Assembly (NCBI GenBank): GCA_035541855.1 | Contig: DATKMM010000025.1 | Span: 1 to 22,650 of the forward strand | Length of the DNA: 22,650 bases | Source: JAJXYP01 sp035541855 | GTDB taxonomy: Bacteria > Patescibacteriota > Minisyncoccia > UBA6257 > 2-01-FULL-56-20 | Reading direction: 5' to 3' | Shown here: positions 1 through 13,148 of the stretch, in pieces | Layout of the letters: every line of letters starts with the position of its first letter | Position numbering within the stretch: position 1 is the first letter of the stretch | Notes under the pieces: generated by a model | The model's input: only the letters and a program-made list of their open reading frames with translations | What the model was told of the DNA's origin: nothing | Database searches by the model: none | Made by a program: the position numbers and the translations under genes

Positions 1-6119
<6,119 letters not shown>

Positions 6120-6138
6120 GGAGAGGGGGGGGCGGGTG

Positions 6139-6147
6139 TGTTAAAAT
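6139..6147 (+). promoter_or_regulatory. Extended -10 promoter of tpiA, predicted leaderless
   Basis: TG-T-TAAAAT, with the hexamer at 6142-6147, is followed by 6 nt and then the tpiA ATG at 6154. A start site about 7 nt after the -10 would fall on or next to the A of the ATG. No Shine-Dalgarno sequence lies in the 20 nt before the start. Inference from sequence only. Confidence 0.6.
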
Positions 6148-6153
6148 TTAATC

Positions 6154-6939
6154 ATGCGGAAACTGATCGTTGCGAACTGGAAAGAGAACCCGGCGACGGC
6201 GACTGCGGCGCGGGCGCTGTTCGACGCGGTCGCGCGGGCGGGAACGGACCGGAGGCGGGCTGATGTCGTTATCTGTCCGCCTTTCGTGTATCTGGAGGAA
6301 CTGGCCGGCGCGTATCGGAAAATGCGCGCGGGCGCGAAGCGGCACCTCGCGCTCGGCGCGCAGGATGTTTTCTGGGAGGAGCGGGGCGCGTTCACGAGCG
6401 AGGTCGGGCCGAAGATGATCCGCTCGCTTGGCGCGGAGTACGTCATCGTCGGCCATTCGGAACGGCGGAAATATCTGCATGAAACGGACGCGATGGTCAA
6501 TAAAAAGATAAAACTGGCACTGAGGGACGATATGCGCGTCATCCTGTGTGTCGGGGAGCCGCCCGCGGTCCGCCGGAAAGGCGTCACGGCGTCGAAGAAA
6601 TTTGTCGCCGGGCAATTGAAAAAGGACCTCGCGGGGCTCCGGCTCCAATCTCCCATCTCCAAGCTCCCAGCTCTTACCATCGCCTACGAACCGATCTGGG
6701 CGATCGGCACGGGAAGGAACGACCGGCCGGAAGACGCGCTCAAGATGGCAGGGTTCGTCAAGAAGATATTGGCGCCGGGCGGCCGATCCGCTCCGCGCTT
6801 TTTGTACGGCGGCTCCGTGAATAGCGGCAATGTCGGCGATTATGTACAATATAAGGAGGTGGATGGCGCCTTGGTCGGGGGCGCCAGTTTAAAGGCCGCG
6901 GAGTTCGGAAAAATGCTGGCGGCGGTAAATAAACTTTAA
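6154..6939 (+). CDS. tpiA: Triosephosphate isomerase
   Basis: Interconverts dihydroxyacetone phosphate and glyceraldehyde 3-phosphate in cytosolic glycolysis. The 261 residues match the usual family length. The catalytic residues are all visible: Asn8 and Lys10 in ANWKEN, His101 in VGHSERR, Glu179 in AYEPIWAIGTG (followed by the flexible loop 6), and the phosphate-binding YGGSVN near 218-223. The ATG at 6154 fits the family N-terminus and sits 6 nt after an extended -10 box. Residues 165-174, just before the strand carrying Glu179, are encoded by four imperfect copies of a 7-nt repeat (6646-6673), which may be a microsatellite insertion in a permissive loop. It lies 34 nt after rpoBC and 12 nt before the next gene, so it probably heads the following cluster. 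Confidence 0.97.
   Translation: MRKLIVANWKENPATATAARALFDAVARAGTDRRRADVVICPPFVYLEELAGAYRKMRAGAKRHLALGAQDVFWEERGAFTSEVGPKMIRSLGAEYVIVGHSERRKYLHETDAMVNKKIKLALRDDMRVILCVGEPPAVRRKGVTASKKFVAGQLKKDLAGLRLQSPISKLPALTIAYEPIWAIGTGRNDRPEDALKMAGFVKKILAPGGRSAPRFLYGGSVNSGNVGDYVQYKEVDGALVGGASLKAAEFGKMLAAVNKL
6646..6673 (+). repeat. Four-copy heptanucleotide tandem repeat inside tpiA
   Basis: Four consecutive 7-mers (CAATCTC, CCATCTC, CAAGCTC, CCAGCTC) fit the consensus CMADCTC. The 7-mer just before them, CCGGCTC (6639-6645), shares the CTC ending. The repeat encodes residues 165-174 of TpiA, between a helix and the strand that carries the catalytic Glu. Confidence 0.75.
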
Positions 6940-6951
6940 AAAGACAAAAAC

Positions 6952-7707
6952 ATGGATAAATCGAAAATGTATTTTTGGGATGTGCTCGCGCTTTTCATTT
7001 TGGTCCTCGTGATCAACGTGATCTTTTTCGTGATGCCGATGCTCGCGAGCTGGCGCGGTTCGCTCGTCCCGGCGCGGACGCTCACGGTCTCGGCGCAGGG
7101 GATGGCGACGGTATCGCCCGATATGGCAGTGATCGATTTCTCGGTGGTGACGCAGGGACAGGACCCGAAGGCGCTTTCGGACAACAACAACTCGAAGATG
7201 AACGCGGTCATGCAGTTCGTTTCGTCGCAGGGGATCGCGTCGAGCGATATCGCCACGACGGGCTATGATCTCGAGCCGAACTACCAGTGGGACAAGAACA
7301 CGAATCGCAACTTCATTACGGGTTACACGCTCACGCAGACGGTCGAAGTGAAGGTCCGCGACCTTACGCAGGTGGCGTCGGTCCTTGGCGGCCTGGCGCC
7401 GCTTGGCGTGAACCAGATCGGCGGCGTGGACTTCACGTTCCAGGACCCGGACAAGTTCGTGGCCTTGGCGCGCGCCGATGCGCTCACGAAGGCGGCATCG
7501 GAAGCGGGCATGATGGCGGCGCAGGCGGGCACATCGCTCGGAACGGTCGTGAGCATCAATGAATCGCATTACATTCCGGGACCGCAGCCGGTTTACAATA
7601 TGGCGTCCGGCCTCGGCAGCGTGGCCATCGAACCGGTGACGCCCTCCATCGCGCCGGGTACGCAGGATGTGACCGATACGGTGACGGTGACGTACACCTT
7701 GAACTAG
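6952..7707 (+). CDS. SIMPL (DUF541/YggE-like) domain protein, membrane-anchored
   Basis: A 251-residue protein with one N-terminal hydrophobic segment (about 9-32), then a SIMPL domain. The domain starts with the typical RTLTVSAQGMATVSPDMAVIDFSV strand pattern (about 62-86) and ends in the usual beta-rich tail DVTDTVTVTYTLN. The family (YggE, BP26) is periplasmic or extracytoplasmic and forms ring oligomers in characterised members. E. coli YggE has been linked to oxidative stress, but a biochemical role is not established. The start is the first Met after tpiA, 12 nt downstream, with no ribosome binding site. The next gene begins 1 nt after its TAG, suggesting translational coupling. The family call is firm; the function is unknown. 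Confidence 0.88.
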   Translation: MDKSKMYFWDVLALFILVLVINVIFFVMPMLASWRGSLVPARTLTVSAQGMATVSPDMAVIDFSVVTQGQDPKALSDNNNSKMNAVMQFVSSQGIASSDIATTGYDLEPNYQWDKNTNRNFITGYTLTQTVEVKVRDLTQVASVLGGLAPLGVNQIGGVDFTFQDPDKFVALARADALTKAASEAGMMAAQAGTSLGTVVSINESHYIPGPQPVYNMASGLGSVAIEPVTPSIAPGTQDVTDTVTVTYTLN

Positions 7708-7708
7708 C

Positions 7709-8326
7709 ATGCCACGGAGGGATATCATCCGCGGCTTTGTGATCGGCGCCGGGGTCGGCCTGCTGATCCAGCCGATCCTCGCGAACAACGTTCCCGGGCG
7801 GTATGCAGCGCTGCTCGCGCCCGCGAGCCGGACCGGCGTCTTCATCTTTTTCCTCCTGCTCGCGCCCTTCGCGCTGTGGGTCGCGAAGCTCGTTTCGCGA
7901 TGGTTCCCCGGCCTTTACCAGTTCGCGCAGTTCGCGGCGGTCGGCACGCTGAACAGTTTCATCGACATCGGCGTGTTCAACCTGGAAACCTTCGTGAACG
8001 GGACGGCGTTGATCGGCAACGGCCTCTTCGCCGCGTTCAAGGCGTTTTCGTTCCTGTGCGCCACGACGAACAGTTTCTTCTGGAACAAGTACTGGACGTT
8101 CGGTTCGGGCGGCAAGGCGGGCGCGAAGGAGGTGTCGGGTTTCTACGCGATCGCGCTCGTCGGCTGGGTGCTCAATGTCGGCGCGGCGACGCTCGTGAAA
8201 GCAGCCGGCCCGGCCGGCTCGACGGCCTGGGTCGACGTCGTGGCGCCGCTCGCCGGCGTCGCGGCATCGTTCCTGTGGGATTTCTTCGGTTATAAGTATC
8301 TGGTTTTTAAGAAAAAGTCGGATTGA
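7709..8326 (+). CDS. GtrA-family membrane protein
   Basis: A 205-residue, highly hydrophobic protein with an N-terminal hydrophobic hairpin, followed by the four-helix GtrA core. GtrA hallmarks seen are FAQFAAVGTLNSFIDIGVFN (about 72-91), NSFFWNKYWTF near 125-135, and the C-terminal WDFFGYKYLVFKK. GtrA proteins are thought to help move or use polyprenyl-linked sugars across the membrane during modification of surface polysaccharide. The ATG follows the previous stop by one base. A membrane glycosyltransferase lies two genes downstream, which fits an envelope-glycan role. The extra N-terminal hydrophobic stretch of about 60 residues is longer than in a minimal GtrA protein. Confidence 0.85.
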   Translation: MPRRDIIRGFVIGAGVGLLIQPILANNVPGRYAALLAPASRTGVFIFFLLLAPFALWVAKLVSRWFPGLYQFAQFAAVGTLNSFIDIGVFNLETFVNGTALIGNGLFAAFKAFSFLCATTNSFFWNKYWTFGSGGKAGAKEVSGFYAIALVGWVLNVGAATLVKAAGPAGSTAWVDVVAPLAGVAASFLWDFFGYKYLVFKKKSD

Positions 8327-8360
8327 AAATTAAAAATTGATAAATATTAAAAATTGAACC
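8327..8360 (+). repeat. A/T-only intergenic micro-repeat
   Basis: The spacer between gtrA and the DoxX gene consists of near-repeats of AAAATTAAAAATTGA, with AAAAATTGA occurring twice, and is almost free of G and C. This contrasts sharply with the GC-rich surroundings. It may serve as a promoter or mRNA-stability spacer. Similar runs are, to my knowledge, common in Patescibacteria intergenic regions. Confidence 0.55.
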
Positions 8361-8765
8361 ATGTTCCCATTATATTTTCTCTATGACCAGTGGCCGGTCC
8401 TCATCCTTCGGGTGGCGCTTGGCATCATCTTCATCGCGCACGGATGGCCGAAGCTCCGCGACCTGAAGCGGAACGCGAAGAACTTCGATGCGATGGGCTT
8501 CAGGCCCGGCGCGCTTTTCGGCACGATGGCGGCGCTGCTTGAGTTCTTTGGCGGCATCGCGCTCATCGTCGGGCTCCTGGTTGGCGCTTTTTCTGCGCTT
8601 TTCGCCCTTGAATTCGCGGTGATCCTCATCTGGCGGTGGGCGAAGCGGTCGCCGCTCGTCGGCGGATGGGAGTTCGACCTCCTGATCCTCGCCGCGGTCA
8701 TCGCGCTTTTCGCCCTGGGCGGCGGCGCGTTCTCGCTTGACCGGATACTGCTCGGCGTTCTATAA
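8361..8765 (+). CDS. DoxX-family integral membrane protein
   Basis: A 134-residue protein with four predicted membrane helices. The first carries the DoxX signature LRVALGIIFIAHGWPKL (about 16-32). A central LLEFFGGIALIVGLLVGAFSALFALEFAVIL follows, and then a C-terminal pair. DoxX/DoxD relatives are small membrane proteins, some tied to thiosulfate:quinone oxidoreductase or redox homeostasis, but most, including stand-alone copies like this one, have no proven role. The start follows an A/T-only spacer and has no Shine-Dalgarno sequence. The TAA stop sits inside TATAACC, and the next gene starts 8 nt later at a GTG. Confidence 0.85.
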   Translation: MFPLYFLYDQWPVLILRVALGIIFIAHGWPKLRDLKRNAKNFDAMGFRPGALFGTMAALLEFFGGIALIVGLLVGAFSALFALEFAVILIWRWAKRSPLVGGWEFDLLILAAVIALFALGGGAFSLDRILLGVL

Positions 8766-8773
8766 CCGTACCT

Positions 8774-10276
8774 GTGAGACGGTACGACGCCATACCCGGT
8801 ATTCTGACCTGGGCAACCCTCCTTGGGATGTTCGTTTTCTCGTGGCTGCTGCCGGTATGGGTCTCGGTCTTCATCATCCTTTTCGACACCTACTGGCTGC
8901 TCAAAACGATCTTTTTATCGTTCCATCTCCGCGCCACGTTCACCGCGATGCGCGGGAACGTGAAGGTCGATTGGCTGGCGAAGGTGCGCGAACTGCCGGC
9001 CCGCGAAACGGGCTGGAACGATCTCTGCCATTTGGTCATCCTGCCGATGTATAACGAACCATACGAGGTCGTCCGGGAGAGCTTCCAGTCGCTCGCCCGC
9101 GCGAACTATCCGAAGGACCGGTTCATCGTCGTCCTGGCGCTTGAGGCGCGGGCGGGAGAGGCGGCGCGGCGGACGGGTGAGCGTATCGAACGCGAGTTCG
9201 GCGGAACGTTTTATAAACTTTTAACGACAGTTCACCCGGAGAACCTGCCGGGCGAGATCCCCGGCAAGGGTTCGAACGAAGCATGGGCGGCCGCGCGGGC
9301 GAGGGAGGCGGTCATCGATCCGCTCGGCATGGATTATAAAAACATCCTTGTTTCGGTGTTCGACGTGGACACGCAGATATTCCCGGAATATTTCGGCCGG
9401 CTGGCGTACGTGTTCCTCACCGTGCCCGATCCGTTGCGCGCGATCTATCAGCCGATACCGCTCTTTACGAACAACGTTTTCGAAGCGCCGGCCCTCGCGC
9501 GCGTGGTCTCGTTCTCGTGCACGTTCTGGCAGATGATGCAGCAGTCGCGGCCCGAGCGGCTCACCTCGTTCTCGTCGCAGTCCATTCCGTTCCAGGCGCT
9601 CGTTGATGTCGGTTTTTGGCAGAAGGACATCGTATCGGAGGATTCGCGCATCTTCTGGCAGGGATATTTCCGGTACCATGGCGGCTTCCGTGTCGAGCCG
9701 ATGCTGTTCCCGGTCTCGATGGACGCGCCGGTCGCGCCGACCTTCTGGGGCGCGATGAAAAATATCTATAAGCAGCAGCGGCGCTGGGCGTGGGGCGCGG
9801 AGAACGTGCCGTACCTGCTCGACGGGTTCGCGAAAGATGCGGCCGGGTCCCGCGGGATCCCGAAACGAAAACGCTGGTACTGGACGTTCAATGCGCTCGA
9901 AGGATACCACTCCTGGGCGACGAACTCGCTGCTCATATTCGCGCTCGGCTGGCTGCCGCTTTTCCTCGGCGGACGCCAGTTCAACGCGACGCTTTTGTCG
10001 TACAGCCTGCCGCACATCACGCGGTGGATCATCACGCTTTCCATGTTCGGCATCGCGAGCTCGGCCATTTTGGCGGTTCTCCTGTTGCCGAAAAAGCCCG
10101 GCGGTTTCCGCGCCGGCGATTACGCCGTCTATCTGCTCCAGTGGGTCCTGATGCCGTTCACGCTGATCGCGTTCGGCGCCATTCCCGGCATCGAAGCGCA
10201 GACCCGCCTCATGCTCGGCGGGAGGTACCGGCTGGGATTTTGGGTAACTCCGAAAGCGCGGGGCGGTGTTCATTAA
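8774..10276 (+). CDS. Family 2 membrane glycosyltransferase (processive-type motifs)
   Basis: A 500-residue protein starting at GTG. Two N-terminal hydrophobic helices (about 8-50) precede a cytoplasmic GT2 catalytic domain with VILPMYNEP (about 88-96), GKGSNEAWA (164-172), the metal-binding DVDT (197-200), the acceptor-site SED (288-290) and QQRRW (334-338, a QxxRW motif). Three or four membrane helices follow (about 383-470). This layout resembles synthase-type GT2 enzymes (cellulose synthase/BcsA-like, hyaluronan synthase-like) that polymerise and extrude a glycan, or lipid-linked sugar transferases. The sugar and product cannot be read from sequence. It closes the plus-strand cluster, with GtrA two genes upstream. 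TATAAC lies 7 nt before the GTG, a possible weak -10. No Shine-Dalgarno sequence is visible. Confidence 0.88.
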   Translation: MRRYDAIPGILTWATLLGMFVFSWLLPVWVSVFIILFDTYWLLKTIFLSFHLRATFTAMRGNVKVDWLAKVRELPARETGWNDLCHLVILPMYNEPYEVVRESFQSLARANYPKDRFIVVLALEARAGEAARRTGERIEREFGGTFYKLLTTVHPENLPGEIPGKGSNEAWAAARAREAVIDPLGMDYKNILVSVFDVDTQIFPEYFGRLAYVFLTVPDPLRAIYQPIPLFTNNVFEAPALARVVSFSCTFWQMMQQSRPERLTSFSSQSIPFQALVDVGFWQKDIVSEDSRIFWQGYFRYHGGFRVEPMLFPVSMDAPVAPTFWGAMKNIYKQQRRWAWGAENVPYLLDGFAKDAAGSRGIPKRKRWYWTFNALEGYHSWATNSLLIFALGWLPLFLGGRQFNATLLSYSLPHITRWIITLSMFGIASSAILAVLLLPKKPGGFRAGDYAVYLLQWVLMPFTLIAFGAIPGIEAQTRLMLGGRYRLGFWVTPKARGGVH

Positions 10277-10294
10277 AAAATCATTTAATCCGAT

Positions 10295-10324
10295 TTGACA
10301 CGAAAAAGCACATTGATCTATCAT
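10295..10324 (+). promoter_or_regulatory. Sigma-70-type promoter for a small RNA
   Basis: A perfect -35 TTGACA (10295-10300), an 18-nt spacer and -10 TATCAT (10319-10324) predict a start near 10331, exactly at the base of a 9-bp stem. It is the only promoter in the window with a perfect -35 box. No gene follows on this strand before a terminator. Confidence 0.7.
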
Positions 10325-10330
10325 GGAGCT

Positions 10331-10411
10331 ATGCCTGCGGGGCGTCAGTCCCTAACCGGCCTCGGCTGGTAGCGGGCATAATCAAGGGCCGCACTATATT
10401 GTGCGGTTTTT
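10331..10411 (+). ncRNA. Candidate orphan structured small RNA (about 81 nt)
   Basis: The unit consists of a promoter, a three-way junction and an intrinsic terminator, with no coding frame. Closing stem P1 is 10330-10338 paired with 10372-10380 (9 bp, one G-U). Inside it are hairpin P2, 10339-10342 with 10349-10352 (loop CGTCAG), and hairpin P3, 10355-10360 with 10365-10370 (ACCGGC/GCTGGT, loop CTCG). After P1 comes the single-stranded ATCAAGG, then the terminator. The predicted start coincides with the 5' end of P1, so the transcript is all structure. I recognise no known family: it lacks the tetraloop and conserved strings of c-di-GMP-I and does not match tRNA, 4.5S or fluoride RNA. It lies tail to tail with the nuclease-like gene, whose stop is 11 nt past the T-run. 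A regulatory or antitoxin-like RNA is possible. Confidence 0.62.
10389..10411 (+). terminator. Rho-independent terminator
   Basis: Stem CCGCAC (10389-10394), loop TATATT, stem GTGCGG (10401-10406), then TTTTT (10407-10411). The T-run is only on the plus-strand side, so it terminates the small RNA and any read-through from the glycosyltransferase gene, not the convergent gene. Confidence 0.85.
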
Positions 10412-10416
10412 GATTA

Positions 10417-10432
10417 CTATTATTAATAATAG
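10417..10432. repeat. Perfect 16-bp A/T-rich palindrome
   Basis: CTATTATTAATAATAG is its own reverse complement. It covers the last two Tyr codons region and stop of the minus-strand nuclease-like gene, directly after the small-RNA terminator. It could be a protein-binding site or chance low complexity. Confidence 0.4.
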
Positions 10433-10836
10433 ATACTAAAAAAATGTTTCTTTCCGCTCGCGAATTGGCGTACGACGACTTTAATCAGCTTATTGCCCCG
10501 ACGGGTGAAGAATGTCCAGAAATCAGCCGGAATAGTTTTTTCTATCCTTTTCCTTTTTCGATGTATCACCCGTATCGCGAATCTGGCTTCATGGATAAAA
10601 AGCGCTGTGGGATCGGTGAGGACGTCAGTTACCCATTGAAGCAGGGTAAATCTCCGTATTTGGTCTTGTTTAAAGCGCCGTGCACCTCGTTTTCGGAGAA
10701 GATGTTGAAAGCCGATGCTATTGAATGTTATATGATCATTCAAGGCGGGGCACCACACGCATCCAAGTTTTTTATAGAATCCTTTCGCCCCCTCCCTGGC
10801 TTTTTCGTAGTTCTCGTCGCTAGTTTGGTTTTCCAT
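10423..10836 (-). CDS. Small basic protein, possible RelE/barnase-type nuclease-fold family
   Basis: A 137-residue, Lys/Arg-rich soluble protein without signal or membrane segment. It has a CPALN-x-HITFNSIGFQHLL block (about 29-47), a basic stretch around RFKQDQIRRFTLL, and a C-terminal strand pair ending IKVVVRQFASGKKHFFSIYY. I recall this pattern from small Patescibacteria proteins annotated as phage Barnase-EndoU-ColicinE5/D-RelE-like nucleases. That link is from memory and moderate at best. The opposite strand is also open here, but it has no recognisable protein and no start signal. Base composition is clearly richer in A/T than the flanking genes, suggesting recent acquisition. The start is supported by TGG-TATGGT ending 6 nt before the ATG. 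It sits tail to tail with the orphan RNA and upstream of no partner protein, so if it is a toxin, the RNA is the nearest candidate antitoxin. Confidence 0.6.
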   Translation of the reverse strand: MENQTSDENYEKAREGAKGFYKKLGCVWCPALNDHITFNSIGFQHLLRKRGARRFKQDQIRRFTLLQWVTDVLTDPTALFIHEARFAIRVIHRKRKRIEKTIPADFWTFFTRRGNKLIKVVVRQFASGKKHFFSIYY

Positions 10837-10842
10837 CCAACC

Positions 10843-10851
10843 ACCATACCA
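10843..10851 (-). promoter_or_regulatory. Extended -10-like box of the nuclease-like gene, predicted leaderless
   Basis: On the minus strand TG-G-TATGGT (hexamer 10843-10848) is followed by 6 nt and the ATG at 10836. The hexamer matches TATAAT at four of six positions. Its support comes mainly from having the same spacing as the other leaderless starts here. Confidence 0.45.
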
Positions 10852-10885
10852 AAAAGATGGTTAAAACTATTTTAAACGGCGCGGG

Positions 10886-13036
10886 CTACTCCCGGTGGAT
10901 CGTTTTCTTGAACTCCTCGAATTTCTTTTTGAGCGCGGGGTGGGTTTGGAGCGAGGGGTCCTTCGCAAGGACCGCGACCGCCGCCTCGCGCGATGACCTG
11001 ACGAGCTCGGCATCCTGGAGCGCCGTCATGGCGGCGTCGGGGAACCCGGTCTGTATGTCGCCGAAGAACTGGCCTGGCCCGCGGAGCTTGAGGTCCTCCT
11101 CGGCGAGCTCGAAGCCGTTCTTCGCGGTGAGGATCGCCTTGAGGCGCGCCTGGGTCGGTTCGGCGGTCGAGTCGGTGAACAAAAAACAGTATGATTGGTG
11201 TTCCCCGCGCCCGACGCGCCCGCGGAACTGGTAGAGCTGGGCCAGGCCGAACCGGTCGGTGCCCTCGATCATCATGATTGTCGCATTCGGGATGTCCACG
11301 CCGACCTCGACGACCGAGGTCGAAACGAGGAGGTCGATCTTGCCGTCCCTGAACCGGCGCATGATGTCCTCTTTTTCTTTGGCTTTCATCTGGCCGTGCA
11401 GCATCGCGACGCGGAGGTCGGGGAATATCCTCTTTGAAAGTTTTTCATATTCTTCGACGACGGACCTCACATCCCAATTTTTCTGCGCGCCGCCGTCCTT
11501 CATATCCGGCTCGTCGCTTTTTTCGATGCGCGGACAGATGACGAACGCCTGCCGGCCGTTCCCGATCTCGCGGCGGATGAGCTCATAGGTGGCCTGGCGT
11601 TCGAGCGGGAGGACGATCTTCGTTTCGATCGCCTTGCGGCCGGCGGGGAGCTCGGTGATGAGCGAAAGGTTCAGGTCGCCGAAAACGGTGAACATGAGCG
11701 TGCGGGGGATGGGGGTCGCGGACATGCTGAGGAGATGCGGTGTCCGCCCGCCCGTCGCGATGCTCGCGAGGGCCTGGCGCTGGCGGACGCCGAAGCGGTG
11801 CTGCTCGTCGATGACGACGAGCGCAAGGTCCTTGAAGCTGACATTTTTTTGGATAAGGGCGTGCGTGCCGAAGATGATGGCGATCCCGCCTTTCGCCGAT
11901 CTTTTGCGGAACTCGTCCTTGGTGACCTTCGTTTCCATGCCATCCTCGTAAAAGACCAGCGCTTCGCCCGCGGTGAGCAGTCCGATGACCGGCTTTGCCT
12001 GGGCCGCGATGCGGTGCAGGAGTCCGGCCATCGTCTGGAAATGCTGGCGCGCAAGGATCTCCGTCGGCGCCATGAATGCGGTCTGGCGTTCGTTCTCTGC
12101 GGCGATAATGGCGGCGATCGCGGCGACGATCGTTTTGCCGGAGCCGACATCGCCCTGCAGGAGGCGGTTCATCGGCCGCGGCTTTTCCATGTCCTGCACC
12201 ACTTCCCAGAGCGACCGCTTCTGTGATTGCGTGAGATCGAAGGGCAGCTCGGCGAGGATGCGCCTGATCTTCCCGATGTCGGCCGCGATGGACGACGCCT
12301 TGGCGTCGGCAAGCCTGAGCTTTTGCTGGAGGTTCCAGAGATGGAGCAGGAAGATGCTTTCAAAATCGAACCGCCGGCGGGCCGCCGCGGCATGCTCCAT
12401 CGAGAGCGGGAAATGCACTGCCCGGAGCGCGCGGTTCACCTCCGGCAGGCCGAGCGCGGCGAGCGTCTCTTCGGGAAGCCATTCTTTGGATGGCTGCGCG
12501 CGGCGCATGATGCTTTGCATGACGAAGCGGATGCCCCGGGACGTAAGCCCGCGCGTTTCGGGATAGATGGGGACCAGGCGCGCCGTATGCCGGGTCTCAA
12601 TGTTCCGGTCTTGAACGTCCGGCCTTACGATCTCGTACGCCGGGTGGTTCAGGTACAGCTCGTTCTCGTCGGAGACCGATATTTTCCCGGCGAAGTTCGC
12701 CACGCGGCCCGGGCGCAGGGTGGTGGCGACGTAGGGCTGGTTGAACCACACCGCGCGGATGGTGCCATCCTCGTCGGCGAGCGTGGCTTCGACGATCGTC
12801 ATCCCGCGCCGCGTGCGCCGGACGCGGACGTCCTCGACGGCAGCCTGGATGGTTGCCGCTTGGCCGGGTTCGAGCTCGGCTATCTTATAGATCTTCGAAA
12901 AATCCTCGTAGCGCGCGGGAAAGTGCCGGAGGAGGTCGCCAACCGTCGCGAGACCGAGATGTTCGAGGCGGCGCACGTAAGGGGACTTCGCCCCCAAGGC
13001 CTCGAAAAGCGGTGTCTCTGGTGAAAGTCGCCGCAT
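10886..13036 (-). CDS. recG: ATP-dependent DNA helicase RecG
   Basis: Remodels stalled replication forks and branched DNA by ATP-driven branch migration. The 716 residues match the usual RecG length (about 690-720). Order: an N-terminal helical region with LEHLGLATVGDLLRHFPARYED (about 24-45), the OB-fold wedge domain (about 60-135), then helicase lobes with Walker A GDVGSGKT (295-302), DEQH (410-413), SATPIPRT (439-446) and QFRGRVGR (603-610), ending in the RecG-specific RGPGQFFGDIQTG (652-664). A segment of about ten extra residues (357-380, FYEDGMETKVTK) follows motif Ib relative to E. coli RecG. The ATG is placed by the short N-terminus and by TGG-TATACT ending 10 nt upstream, giving a leader of only about 3-4 nt. 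tRNA-Lys and tRNA-Arg lie immediately upstream on the same strand. Confidence 0.97.
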   Translation of the reverse strand: MRRLSPETPLFEALGAKSPYVRRLEHLGLATVGDLLRHFPARYEDFSKIYKIAELEPGQAATIQAAVEDVRVRRTRRGMTIVEATLADEDGTIRAVWFNQPYVATTLRPGRVANFAGKISVSDENELYLNHPAYEIVRPDVQDRNIETRHTARLVPIYPETRGLTSRGIRFVMQSIMRRAQPSKEWLPEETLAALGLPEVNRALRAVHFPLSMEHAAAARRRFDFESIFLLHLWNLQQKLRLADAKASSIAADIGKIRRILAELPFDLTQSQKRSLWEVVQDMEKPRPMNRLLQGDVGSGKTIVAAIAAIIAAENERQTAFMAPTEILARQHFQTMAGLLHRIAAQAKPVIGLLTAGEALVFYEDGMETKVTKDEFRKRSAKGGIAIIFGTHALIQKNVSFKDLALVVIDEQHRFGVRQRQALASIATGGRTPHLLSMSATPIPRTLMFTVFGDLNLSLITELPAGRKAIETKIVLPLERQATYELIRREIGNGRQAFVICPRIEKSDEPDMKDGGAQKNWDVRSVVEEYEKLSKRIFPDLRVAMLHGQMKAKEKEDIMRRFRDGKIDLLVSTSVVEVGVDIPNATIMMIEGTDRFGLAQLYQFRGRVGRGEHQSYCFLFTDSTAEPTQARLKAILTAKNGFELAEEDLKLRGPGQFFGDIQTGFPDAAMTALQDAELVRSSREAAVAVLAKDPSLQTHPALKKKFEEFKKTIHRE

Positions 13037-13046
13037 GGATGCCCAC

Positions 13047-13055
13047 AGTATACCA
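13047..13055 (-). promoter_or_regulatory. Extended -10 promoter of recG
   Basis: TG-G-TATACT on the minus strand (hexamer 13047-13052) lies in the 28 nt between tRNA-Lys and recG, 10 nt before the ATG. It predicts a nearly leaderless recG mRNA that is independent of the tRNA transcript. Confidence 0.55.
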
Positions 13056-13064
13056 TTTTCAGGG

Positions 13065-13137
13065 TGCCCCCACCAGGATTCGAACCTGGGACCATCTCCT
13101 TAAGAGGGAGCTGCTCTACCAACTGAGCTATAGGGGC
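13065..13137 (-). tRNA. tRNA-Lys(CUU)
   Basis: A 73-nt cloverleaf on the minus strand. The acceptor stem GCCCCTA pairs with TGGGGGC, the D stem is GCTC/GAGC, the anticodon loop CTCTTAA gives anticodon CUU, the T stem is CCAGG/CCTGG with loop TTCGAAT, and the discriminator is A. The base pair 27-43 at the top of the anticodon stem is a G-A mismatch. The 3' CCA is not encoded (CCC follows the discriminator), so a CCA-adding enzyme is needed. Confidence 0.95.
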
Positions 13138-13148
13138 GATGCAAAAGT

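Noticed and set aside
10330..10411. c-di-GMP-I (GEMM) riboswitch, from the CTAACCGG...GGTAGCGGG similarity
   Set aside because: It lacks the GAAA tetraloop helix and is too short, and no gene lies downstream on the same strand before the terminator.
10444..10875. Plus-strand open frame of 143 codons opposite the nuclease-like gene
   Set aside because: It has no start signal and no family resemblance. The minus frame has an extended -10-like box and recognisable conserved blocks.
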